From Lentimicrobium sp. (GTDB lineage Bacteria; Bacteroidota; Bacteroidia; Bacteroidales; Lentimicrobiaceae), in NCBI GenBank assembly GCA_023957275.1, contig JAMLHF010000024.1, forward strand, positions 1 to 57,693: 57,693 nucleotides of DNA. Reading direction: 5' to 3'. A program made the translations under genes and the position numbers. This document shows positions 1-8,845 of the stretch, one piece after another. Within the stretch, counting starts at the first letter, position 1; every line of letters begins with the position of its first letter. Under the pieces are notes generated by a model, which was not told the origin of the DNA, searched no databases, and saw only the letters and a program-made list of their open reading frames with translations.

Positions 1-753
1 TTTCAGCGTAGTATTGGTGCTGACATTTACCGGCACAGTGTATTCTGTGCTGGTATTGTCAGGGTCGCTGCCATCGGATGTATAGTAGATTGTGGCTTCC
101 GGGGTGGTTGTTGAAATGGAAACGCTTTGTGCTGCGTAATAATTACCTCCGGCAGGTGTAAATAATGGTGTAGCAACCAAAGGAGTCCCTGAGTTGTCCG
201 GGCTCCAGATAAAATCATCAATCATAATCCTCTCGGTACTACCATTCGCTACCAAGCGTATAAGGATATTATTAACTGAACTGTTGATCGTTCCATTGAA
301 GGTTACCCAATCAGAAGAATTATTCAGACTGGTATTGTTAATCACTGCTACAAATGTCCAATCTGTTCCTCCATTAATTGAGTATTCCAAATTGAAATCT
401 GGACTAGGCGAACCGTCCCATCTCCTGATTTTCATTTCAAAGGTAGAAACACCTCCGGTTGCTATTGTGATCCGCCAGTCAACGCTGGTAATGTTTTGCA
501 AACGCCATGAGTATGTCCCCAAAGCACCCGCAAAACCATCCTGAGCAGCAGTGCCATTCCTCAGTGCAGGGCCGCCTGTAGCACTGAAATCTCCATCTGT
601 ATAAACATGATCTACTGCATAAGAACTTAATGCAGCAGAACCTGCAGTCCATTTGGTGTCATCATCAAAGTTAATGGTAGTTTGAGCCCAACTTGTAAAA
701 GGGGTCATCATTGCGAGAATAAAAATCGCCATTAATGTTTTATTTTTCATCAT
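1..753 (-). CDS. Secreted surface protein with chitobiase-type C-terminal domain (partial, C-terminus beyond window)
   Basis: The frame is open from the ATG at 753 to the window edge, giving 251 codons with no stop, so the C-terminus lies outside. Residues 1-24 form a signal peptide (MMKNK, hydrophobic core, SWAQ), so the product is exported. Residues about 25-190 are a beta-rich segment whose pattern (WTFVAVINN, ILIRLV, IDDFIWSPDNS) resembles the jelly-roll or lamin-tail-associated regions of Bacteroidota secreted nucleases and adhesins. Residues about 195-251 match the chitobiase/beta-hexosaminidase C-terminal family (CHB_HEX_C), with the hallmark TIYYTSDGSDPD. It lies 63 bp downstream of the next surface-protein gene on the same strand and may be co-transcribed with it. 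The enzymatic identity cannot be told, because the diagnostic part may be missing. A second ATG directly follows the first; either could be used. Confidence 0.75.
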   Translation of the reverse strand, partial: MMKNKTLMAIFILAMMTPFTSWAQTTINFDDDTKWTAGSAALSSYAVDHVYTDGDFSATGGPALRNGTAAQDGFAGALGTYSWRLQNITSVDWRITIATGGVSTFEMKIRRWDGSPSPDFNLEYSINGGTDWTFVAVINNTSLNNSSDWVTFNGTINSSVNNILIRLVANGSTERIMIDDFIWSPDNSGTPLVATPLFTPAGGNYYAAQSVSISTTTPEATIYYTSDGSDPDNTSTEYTVPVNVSTNTTLK

Positions 754-816
754 TTTACTTGGTTTTAAAGTTTTTAGTCACTCTATTGATTTTCAGTTTT
801 TTTTTGCAATGCTATT

Positions 817-3800
817 TCAAGGTGTAATCTTCCCCACAAACACCGACGCATTGTTGTCCACAATGGTCATGTCTGATGTATCCACTGTTCCATCACCATT
901 TGCATCGCTGCTCAGGTATCCCGAGATGAAATTGGCAGCATCATTGTCCACCGGTGTCATATCACCTGAATCAATAGAACCATCCTGGTTTACATCGCCT
1001 CCAAATATCAGGTACTTGCCCGATGCAGGTTTCAGGTTGTTGCCAAAGGCCTGTGAAGCGCTGCTGCTGAAGTTATAGCTCAGGCTCATCTGATCGAAAG
1101 AAAGGGGAGTGGCATTCCAGGTTTCGATGCTGTTGCGGTGCTTGATAACAATGTAATAGCTTTCGCCCAACGAAGCGGGAAGCGTTACATTGGCAGTTCC
1201 ATCTGTAAGTACTTCAACAATATAGGGGCCGCCAGCCAATGCATAGGGAGGTGAAGCATCGTGAAGCTCAAGGGTGATGTGGTCGGCTACCGCACCAGGG
1301 TACTGATCCCCCGAAATTCCCTTAGCTTTGTTCAAATCAACCCCGTTGAAGAGTCCTTCAAGAAAAAGGGTAAGGGTGAGGTTGCGTTCGGAAGGAAGAA
1401 TATTCACATTGTAATCTTCGGTTTCACCATAACTGTAATTATTGCAAGGGTCAAAATTGCTATTGTTCCAAACTTCACGTACGCGCATCCGGGTGGTTCC
1501 GATCACGGCCGTTTCAGGAATCGAAAATATTATCGTTCCGGTAGCCGGAGTGGAAGGGATGTCTACATTTCCCAATTTCTCAGAAGTTTCAAAAGTGCCG
1601 TTCCTGTTATAGTCAATCCACACTGAAATATTGTTACCGCTGGAATAGGTGCCCGGACTTAAAGTAATGGTATAGGAAGCGCCTTGCAGCAGATCAGTTG
1701 TTAAACTGCTGTAATATGTATAATAAGGACTCGTTGAAGCACCGGTTGCATTGTTGATGCTTCCGAGTTGAACCAGGGAGATATAGTCACCACTGCTGGT
1801 GCCGGAGGTGTATTCCGGGATGCAATAAACAAAACTCTGTACATCAATGTAATTCGCTTTGATTTCCGAATCAGGACCACTGGCATTGGTGGCGGTGAGG
1901 GTTACTGAATATTGACCTGTTGATGTAAACTGAACCTCCGGATTCTGTGAGTTGGCGCTCGTGCCATTAACATAGACAACACTTCCGGGACTAAAACTCC
2001 ATGCCCAGGATGTCGGTGCATTGGTTGACAGATCGGTAAAGTTTACTTTTTCGTTAATTGCAGGCGTTGTTGAAGAAGCTGCAAAGTCTGCAACCGGAGG
2101 AACAGCCGTACTATAACAATTGATGGCAGCCGCCCAGCCTGATGGAGTTAAACTATTATCAGAAGTAAAATTGAATGTTAGTGCGCCTGAACCATTGCCT
2201 GCAGTGAAAGTTCCGGGATTGGTAGTACCTGAGTAGGTTCCGATCAGTGGTGCTGAGGTGTTGATACCATCGTAAATACTGAGAAAATCATATCCCGACT
2301 CGACATTGAAAGCACTGAAATCGGCTCTGATCATTGCTCCCGGTGTTCCGGGGTAGAATGTAAAGGTATAATTTTCATTGTTTGCATAGTTGCCTGAAGG
2401 TCCACCTGAATCATAGAAACTTCCTGCACAAGTTGTTACTGATCCATTGGTTATGTTAAATACAGGGGGGGTAACAGTAATGTAAGCCGTTCTGGTTTTG
2501 GTGTCGGTTGCACCAGGTTTGGATGCAATTAAAGTCACGTCATAATTTCCGGCCGCTGCATAAGTAATAGCGGGAGGGTTCTGACCATTGAAGGAAGCAG
2601 GCGTTCCTCCCGGGAATGACCATTGCCATGTAGTTGGACCACATGACGAAAGATCGGTGAAAATAACGGAATTGCCTTCAATAACTGTTGTAGCGGAGGC
2701 TGCGAAATCGGCAATCAGGTCTATGGCTGTAATATATGCAGTTTTGGTTTCGGTGTCAGTTTCAGTGCCGTTTGAAACAGTCAGCGAAACATCGTAAGTG
2801 CCGGTAATGGCGTAAGTTATCGGTGGTGGATTTTCCAGATCAGAAGAAGACGGTGTTCCACCCGGGAAACTCCAACTCCATGAAGTAGGTTGAGGAATGG
2901 ATTCATCGGTAAAAGTTAATGATGACCCGGCGCAGACCGTAACAGCATCCGCGCTGAATGCTGCAGAGAGTGCAGGCGGTGCAAACTGAAATACGCCAAC
3001 ATAACTTTTCCGTGCGGATCCGGTGAAAACCTCCCCAATAGACCAGAATGTTGCATCGTCATTCGGGTCAATGGTCATTTGGGCATAATCGCCATAGCGT
3101 GAGGCTGGATCACGCTGCGTACCATTGAAAATTACCTGCTCAGCCATAGTCATTATCCCCGGAGGGTCGGTAGCGAGGCGTCCGGTATATCTGAGTGCAG
3201 GGAAGAGGGTTGAGCTTACTGTTGTGTATGCAAGACCAATGTTTCCATTGGCATCCATACACATATTACCACAAAATGCGCTGTGGCCGTCAGGCTGAGC
3301 ATAAGTACCTTCCTGAAATATGCTCCAGGGTGCGCCATCAGCAGTTTGTCTTAACTCGTACCAACGGATACCTGAATAATCATCGTTGCCATCCAAATCA
3401 ACCACGAAGTTGAAAACTACAGAATTGTGCCCCGAAAAGCGCCTGTATTGTGCCATATACATGATGGTTGCCTGCAAAGCATCAATGTCGCTGCCCGAAG
3501 GCTGGGGCAGATTGGAAAAAGAACCTCCGTCGAATAATCCGTCGAAAGCCGCCGTATTTATGATTTGCGGTGCCGAAATGGTGGAACTGGCCGGCGTCGT
3601 CCAGTCCACATTTACATTCCATATTTTCAGGTGGTCTGTCGAAACCCCACTCCATGAATCGTCCTGCATATAAACAATGGGTGCATTGCCCGGTGGTGGA
3701 AGGGTTGGCCCATTACAATTAAATCCCAGCGGACTGTAAAATCCACTGGTTACAATTCCCGTAAGGGGGAACCCAAGCATTTGAGCCGTCAAATCACCGG

Positions 3801-4560
3801 TTAACATTTTATTGCGATCAAGTGCGAAAACGACCTGACTCGTACTTGCTGAAGATTGATCTTTGTTGGCCGTAATATAATATCCATCGCTCCAGACCGA
3901 GAATTTTGGATAATCGGGGAATGTGTTTGTATTGAAGCGATAAACATACCATCCATCATTCACCGGGTCAGGACCCTGACAAATGGCGACATCAAATCCA
4001 TTGCTGAAAAACTCTGTAATCAGAAAACGATCGGCATACCGGTCATAGATCACTATGGGGTCGCCCATCGTTCCCGGAAACAATGTTCCCAGGGAGGCCG
4101 GGCTGGTTAAAGGGTTTCCTGTCTTATCCCATATTCTGAAGGATGAATTCCAGGAGTTGACAAAATGATTAGGCCCTACAGCACCCGTGGGGTCTGTGGG
4201 TGTAGAGCCTGCACTGGCAGCCTCAAAAGTGAGCAGTGGCAACCTGCCTGGGGATTTGGTGCCGGTTGCACGTTGGCTTTCAAACAACGGATCATTGCCT
4301 TTTGGGAGTCCTTTACCAGGTACGGAAGTATTGGTACCCCATCTTTTGGGATTTACCTCTTTTTGTATATCAACGGCTGGGATAAATTCCCCTGATGACA
4401 ACTGATCGGCAATGGATTTCACCAAAATAACAGGCTCTGATGTAGTGATTAATGTAGGGTGCAAACGACCCGATTCACTTTGAATAGTGTAATTCTGTGC
4501 AAAACTTAAAAATGGAATCAGATTCAGCAACAGAAAGAATGAAAGTAAGTTTCTTCGCAT
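817..4560 (-). CDS. Large secreted PKD/CUB/GEVED protein with dockerin-like C-terminal module
   Basis: This is an intact 1247-residue exported protein. It has a signal peptide (MRRNLLSFFLLLN to SFAQ) and then, at about residues 85-530, an N-terminal region rich in DP, W and Y repeats that is probably a beta-propeller-like domain. Two PKD domains follow (about 530-700; WSWSFPGGTP and WQWSFPGGTP), then a CUB domain (about 700-815; CAGSFYDSGG, YDFLSIYDG), a third PKD (about 820-910) and a GEVED domain (about 910-1050; VWIDYNRNGTFE, ETEDYNV). The terminal 190-residue module has two dockerin-like loops (DVNQDGSIDSGD and DANGDGTVDTSD). There is no T9SS type-A ending such as KVxIR. The same terminal module occurs in two neighbouring proteins. 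Domain order suggests an adhesin or extracellular binding protein; no catalytic motif was recognised. Confidence 0.85.
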   Translation of the reverse strand: MRRNLLSFFLLLNLIPFLSFAQNYTIQSESGRLHPTLITTSEPVILVKSIADQLSSGEFIPAVDIQKEVNPKRWGTNTSVPGKGLPKGNDPLFESQRATGTKSPGRLPLLTFEAASAGSTPTDPTGAVGPNHFVNSWNSSFRIWDKTGNPLTSPASLGTLFPGTMGDPIVIYDRYADRFLITEFFSNGFDVAICQGPDPVNDGWYVYRFNTNTFPDYPKFSVWSDGYYITANKDQSSASTSQVVFALDRNKMLTGDLTAQMLGFPLTGIVTSGFYSPLGFNCNGPTLPPPGNAPIVYMQDDSWSGVSTDHLKIWNVNVDWTTPASSTISAPQIINTAAFDGLFDGGSFSNLPQPSGSDIDALQATIMYMAQYRRFSGHNSVVFNFVVDLDGNDDYSGIRWYELRQTADGAPWSIFQEGTYAQPDGHSAFCGNMCMDANGNIGLAYTTVSSTLFPALRYTGRLATDPPGIMTMAEQVIFNGTQRDPASRYGDYAQMTIDPNDDATFWSIGEVFTGSARKSYVGVFQFAPPALSAAFSADAVTVCAGSSLTFTDESIPQPTSWSWSFPGGTPSSSDLENPPPITYAITGTYDVSLTVSNGTETDTETKTAYITAIDLIADFAASATTVIEGNSVIFTDLSSCGPTTWQWSFPGGTPASFNGQNPPAITYAAAGNYDVTLIASKPGATDTKTRTAYITVTPPVFNITNGSVTTCAGSFYDSGGPSGNYANNENYTFTFYPGTPGAMIRADFSAFNVESGYDFLSIYDGINTSAPLIGTYSGTTNPGTFTAGNGSGALTFNFTSDNSLTPSGWAAAINCYSTAVPPVADFAASSTTPAINEKVNFTDLSTNAPTSWAWSFSPGSVVYVNGTSANSQNPEVQFTSTGQYSVTLTATNASGPDSEIKANYIDVQSFVYCIPEYTSGTSSGDYISLVQLGSINNATGASTSPYYTYYSSLTTDLLQGASYTITLSPGTYSSGNNISVWIDYNRNGTFETSEKLGNVDIPSTPATGTIIFSIPETAVIGTTRMRVREVWNNSNFDPCNNYSYGETEDYNVNILPSERNLTLTLFLEGLFNGVDLNKAKGISGDQYPGAVADHITLELHDASPPYALAGGPYIVEVLTDGTANVTLPASLGESYYIVIKHRNSIETWNATPLSFDQMSLSYNFSSSASQAFGNNLKPASGKYLIFGGDVNQDGSIDSGDMTPVDNDAANFISGYLSSDANGDGTVDTSDMTIVDNNASVFVGKITP
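820..1389 (-). other. C-terminal dockerin-like module, copy 1
   Basis: This is the terminal ~190 residues of the PKD/CUB protein. A beta-rich first part carries EGLFNG, ADHITLELHDAS, TANVTLPAS and IVIKHRNSIETW. Two EF-hand-like loops follow, with Asp/Asn at positions 1, 3, 5, 9 and 12 (DVNQDGSIDSGD and DANGDGTVDTSD), each followed by a VDNDA or VDNNA helix start. It aligns by eye with the ends of the proteins at 4650 and 13064. Confidence 0.8.
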
Positions 4561-4579
4561 TTGATTTGACTTGGTTATA

Positions 4580-4610
4580 GCCTTCCTGACAGGTTTTCTG
4601 CCAGGAAGGC
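4580..4610 (-). terminator. Inverted repeat between two surface-protein genes
   Basis: The arms GCCTTCCTG and CAGGAAGGC, extended inward by CAG/CTG around one mismatch, form a strong hairpin. It lies between the stop of the protease gene and the start of the PKD/CUB gene. There is no clear T-run on the minus strand, so it could be a weak terminator, an mRNA-stabilising hairpin or a regulatory site. Confidence 0.45.
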
Positions 4611-4649
4611 TTGTATGTTTATTTTTGGATTTTTTCCATCATTATTATT

Positions 4650-7600
4650 CTATGGCAAAATAGCACCGGCAAACGCACTTGAATTGTTGTCAATTATGGT
4701 CATATCTGCCGTGTCAACGGATCCGTTACCGTCACAATCATTGGTCAGATAGCCGGTGCTGAATGCCGAAGCGTCATTATCCACCGGTGTCATATCACCG
4801 GTATCAATCAAACCGCTCTGATCAACATCTCCGCCATAAATTACATAGTAACCGTCAGAAGTTAAAAGCAGGTTGCTACCGTAAGCTTTAGAGGGATGAT
4901 CGAACAGCCAGGTAACATCGCTCCCGGTGAAACTAACCGGAGCCGACGAGGTTGTTTCCAGAGAATTTCTGTGCTTAACGGTGATGTAGTATGAGCCATT
5001 GACAGAGGCCGGCAGCGTTACATTCACCGTCCCGGATGTACTCAGGTCAATATCGGCGAACGTATGGGAAATGATGCTGTAATCTGATGCATCATGCAAT
5101 TCAATGGTTATTTTATCGGCAACCTCTCCCGGGAACTGATCTCCTGAACCGCCCTGGGCTTTGCGCATACTGTTGCTTCCATTGTAAAGGCCTTCAAGCA
5201 GGAGCGAAAGTGAAAGCGTAGATTCATTCTGAACTCCGGTAAATGAGACATTGTCAACATACCAGTTGTCAAAATTATAATGATCTCCTTCCAGCACCCA
5301 GGCAATGTAAGTTGTCGAGCCCAGATTATAAGTGATGGGTGTTGAAATCACCCCTGATTCATTGCCGTTACCGGACTCATTGACCCATGATTCATCCGTC
5401 CAGCTTAACCCGTCGGAGCTTGACTGAATTTTGTATATAAGCCCGGAGTCCCAGTCATCAAAAAAATGCCTGAACGTTAAAGTAAGTTCACTGATACCCG
5501 TTGGTATTCAGCGGAGGTGCAATCAGTCTGGAGATTCCGGTTCCATCCGTCCAGAGGGCCATCATCTCGTTTGGAGCTCCTCCGGCGTTGGCACTGTTTG
5601 ATACCGTCCACCGGTCGCTGATGGTTGATGTCTGGCTCCAGCACTCCGGGAAAGTTGAATTATTAAAGTTCTCATCAAATGGAAGTGAGACGATTCCGCA
5701 GTTTGTTGAAAATTCAATGTTGTTGCCATAGGCGGTTCCGCTGCCATTGGTTGCGTAAGCCCTGACATAATAGGTTGTTGATGGCGAAAGGTTGATCATC
5801 TGGCTGATAAAGGCGCCGGTACCCTGACCATTGACTGTAAAGTTGTCGGAAAGGGCAGGGTCCGGGTTGGTGCCATAGCATACTCCTCTGGCAGTGACCG
5901 CGGAGGTTCCTTCAAACACCACCTCTCCACCACTGGTTGCGGTAGCATCGGTTATGTCCGTTACCGGGGAGGTTATAACCACAGGTAGGTCCATATTGAC
6001 TGCTTCAGCTGTTATATCATCAATATACCAGTTGTCAATGGCAGAAATGATTCCTTCAACGGTAAAAGCGATGTAAGTGACGGGTGAATTAAGGTTGCTA
6101 TTGACTGTAGTCTGTGTAATAAAAGGTCCCTTATTCGTATTATCTACCGAAATCATCGACCAGGCTTCATTCGTCCAGTTTATGCCGTCGGTACTGCTCT
6201 GCACCCGGAGCGTTGCCCCGGTGCCGTAATCGTCAAGCAGATGACTGAAAGTCAGGTCAATCGAATTTACTCCCAGGGTGTTGATCGGGGGAGTCACAAG
6301 GCGGGTCGCACTGCCTCCTCCCTGCCAGTAACATTTTGCTTCGCCCTGGACAGCTCCGGCTGCCAGGTTCGTCGCAGAAAATGACCAGTGGTCAGTACTG
6401 GCCCCTGGATTCTGCTGGCTCCAGCAGTTTGGAAGGGCAAAACCGCCAAAGGATTCACTGAAAGGTAAATCCAGTATTCCACAGGATGTTGTGGCATTGG
6501 CTTTTCGCGAAACAACTGAATAATAGCCGGTATTCTTCGACCATAAGCATAATAGTATGTGGTTGCAGGTTCAAGGCCGGAATGCTCAAAATCTGTCAGG
6601 GTTCCTTCATAGAGTACGGTACCGCCACCCGGAATAGATTGACCCGGCAGATAATTTCCGGATGGGATACCGAAATTATTGGTTGAATTCCAGGCCAGCA
6701 TTACAATATCATTGGCTGTATTGGGTTGCCAGCTCAGGTTTATCTGATTCTCGTTCTGGGCTTCCGCTGAAAAGTTCTGCGGAGCAGCCGGTAAAAGGGG
6801 TTGATATAGCCCTGTGTCGCCAGCAGTGCCTCATAGGCATTCATGCGGCCGCTGCCAAGCATTCCGTTATAGTCAGGGTTGAGCGCATCTATGTCGTCTG
6901 CCGTCGAGGTGAGAATATCTTTAATATCCTGAGGGTACAACTGACCCGGAGCAAGCGATATGATCAGCGCGGCAACCCCTGAAACATGCGGACAAGCCAT
7001 AGAGGTGCCCTGGTAGAATCCGTAACTGCTGCCCGTGAGGCAGCTCAGCACGCCTCTTTCGATAACGGCGTTGGTTTCTCCCCCCGGTGCCGCAATATCA
7101 ATCCAGGTATCATAATTTGAATACCATGCTTTCAGGTCCTGGTTGGTTGTTGCTGCTACAGAAAACGCCCCGCTGTAATGCCCGGGTACCATTGCCCCGG
7201 AGAACCGCTGTTCCCGGCCGCATAAATGGTTATTCCTCCATTCAGCAGGGATCCGCCTCCGTTTGCATTGAAATAGTCAATGGCATCCAGGACCGCCTGT
7301 TCATAATACCCCGATAAGTGTATCCCCAGCTGTTCTGAGATATCGCTGCGTCATTGTCGGCGCGTAAACAGGGGCATTCTCAAATCCACTGCCTCCTGAA
7401 GAGCCGATAAACACCTGACACGACATCAGCCTGACCCCGTTTCCGCTGCCATCACCTCCGGCAACACCGCTTACTCCGGTTCCGTTGTTCGTATTGGCTG
7501 CCACGGTTCCTGCAACATGGGTTCCATGGTCTCCGGGAACAATTGTTGGCGAATCGTCAACAAAGTTGTATCCGATGCCACTCCACATATTACCGGCAAG

Positions 7601-8323
7601 GTCGGGGTGAGTGTATTGAATACCCTGATCAACGATGGCGACAATCACTTCGGTATCGCCCCGGTTGATGTTCCACGCTTCGGGCAGATCTATATCCGCA
7701 TCCGTGGTTCCTCCCTGCTGTCCTGTATTGTGATAGTGCCATTGAGCATTGTATTGCGGGTCATTGGGGGTGTAATTCAGCCCGGTTTCAGGCGGAAGCT
7801 GAATGGGATTCATAACGTTTCCGATCAGATGTTTCCGGTAAACCGGTTCCGACAGCTCGATTTCACCCGGCAAAGTATAGGCGGAAACCATGGCGCGCAG
7901 GTCGGTACTCTCAGATACAATCAGGTCGTACCACAGATGAAAGCCCCAAGCCCGGTGCCGGTCGGCAAACCTGGTATTCTGCATCGCGGCAGCAAAGGTT
8001 TTTCTCACTTCAGTTACGCCGAACTGCCGGTTTAGCTGGTCTGTGCCGGGCAACCCAAACTGAACGATGCCCCGGGGGTCTGTTGATGGCAGATGATTGT
8101 CAAGCAGGGCCTCTGCTGACCGGCTGAATTTTATCCTGATGATGCCCTGTTCCATGGCGTCATCGGGAACGGACATGATGTCGATCGGAGGGCGTTCACC
8201 CCTGATTACATTTTGTGATGATGCTGACTGAGGCTGTGTTACCAGGAGCATTGCTCCCAGTTTTATAATGAGCAATACATTCCGGAAAAGTATGCTGTAC
8301 CTTGTAAGGTTATTTGTTTTCAT
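4650..8323 (-). pseudogene. Frame-disrupted secreted subtilisin-like (S8) protease with dockerin-like C-terminal module
   Basis: Read across frames this is one gene of about 1220 codons. The first fragment (8323-7301) has a signal peptide, a prodomain and the catalytic Asp232 (VDQGIQYTHPDL) and His266 (DHGTHVAGT). The fragment at 7192-6740 has the catalytic Ser motif GTSMACPHVSG. FN3-like and cleaved-adhesin-like domains follow (6701-5488; PNCWSQ, PECWSQ), then the dockerin-like tail (5351-4650). Single-base shifts are needed near 7360, 7310, 7184, 6797, 6540 and 5497. Most fall in or next to short homopolymers, and once corrected the protein reads without gaps, for example AISQNSWGYTYRG and TIYAAGNSG. 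The catalytic triad is complete. It is therefore either a recently broken gene or, more likely, a functional protease affected by sequencing indels. The role would be extracellular proteolysis. Confidence 0.8.
4653..5228 (-). other. C-terminal dockerin-like module, copy 2 (protease tail)
   Basis: These 192 residues are parallel to copy 1: EGLYNG, ADKITIELHDAS, VNVTLPAS, ITVKHRNSLETT, then loops DVDQSGLIDTGD and DCDGNGSVDTAD, ending AGAILP. The Asp/Asn ligand spacing of the calcium loops is kept. It sits at the end of the disrupted subtilisin-like gene. Confidence 0.8.
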
Positions 8324-8497
8324 GGCTGAAATATTTAGGGGTTTGAAAATACGGGATGGTTGATCCGGTTGTAAGGCATTTTGCCTTTACTGAATCAGTA
8401 TGCAAGTCCAAAACATCTCTGAACGTTTCTTAAAAGAAGAAAATTCAGATATGAATAATCAATTATCTGTTGATTGGGTAAAGATATAAGCGCAGTA

Positions 8498-8527
8498 GAA
8501 AAAGCCCGGACATAAGTCCGGGCTTTT
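8498..8527. terminator. Rho-independent terminator
   Basis: A strong stem AAAAGCCCGGAC / GTCCGGGCTTTT encloses a 4-nt loop. It lies about 20 nt after the corrected stop of the small secreted protein on the minus strand and is followed there by a T-run, so it probably ends that transcript before the protease gene. The A and T flanks would let it act in both directions. Confidence 0.75.
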
Positions 8528-8546
8528 CTGAATTCGGGTGTTGTGG

Positions 8547-8770
8547 TTATTCGAATTTGTTCCTGGCATCGAACGCCTTCTTGATGCCATAGCCTGCGGC
8601 CATGGTGACCAGAAGGACGATTCCGCCGCCGATGGGAGCGGTGCACCTCCGCCGATGGGAGGGCCGCCTACCGGGTCACCTCCGGAGTTTGAGCCCGGAC
8701 TGGGCTGGGCAAGCACACTGGCAGAGAAACTCAGAACCATCAACACGGTGAAAGCGGCTAAGTATTTCAT
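8547..8770 (-). pseudogene. Small secreted Gly/Pro-rich protein with C-terminal hydrophobic segment (one frameshift)
   Basis: The start is clear: an N-terminal signal peptide (MKYLAAFTVLMVLSFSAS to VLAQ) and then a Gly/Pro stretch (PVGGPPIGGGAP). The frame then breaks near 8640 (GCACCGCTCC). Allowing one added base, it continues PIGGGIVLLVTMAAGYGIKKAFDARNKFE and stops at 8547, giving about 75 residues. The corrected product has a signal peptide, a short linker and a second hydrophobic segment with a positive tail. This is a common layout for short cell-envelope proteins located next to large Bacteroidota surface proteins. Function is unknown. Uncorrected, the frame would run on into meaningless Arg/His-rich sequence past the terminator, which supports the correction. 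Confidence 0.6.
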
Positions 8771-8810
8771 GAATTTTCATTTTCTGTAGTTTTTAGTGGT
8801 TAATAATTGC

Positions 8811-8829
8811 TCCCCGGCCAGGCCGGGGA
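8811..8829 (-). terminator. GC-rich palindrome after the T9SS surface-protein gene
   Basis: Nine-base arms TCCCCGGCC and GGCCGGGGA flank a single base, 17 nt past the corrected stop at 8846. On the minus strand it is followed by AT-rich sequence but not by a clean T-run. It is a probable transcription end or mRNA 3' hairpin. Confidence 0.45.
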
Positions 8830-8845
8830 ACTTATTAAAATTGGT

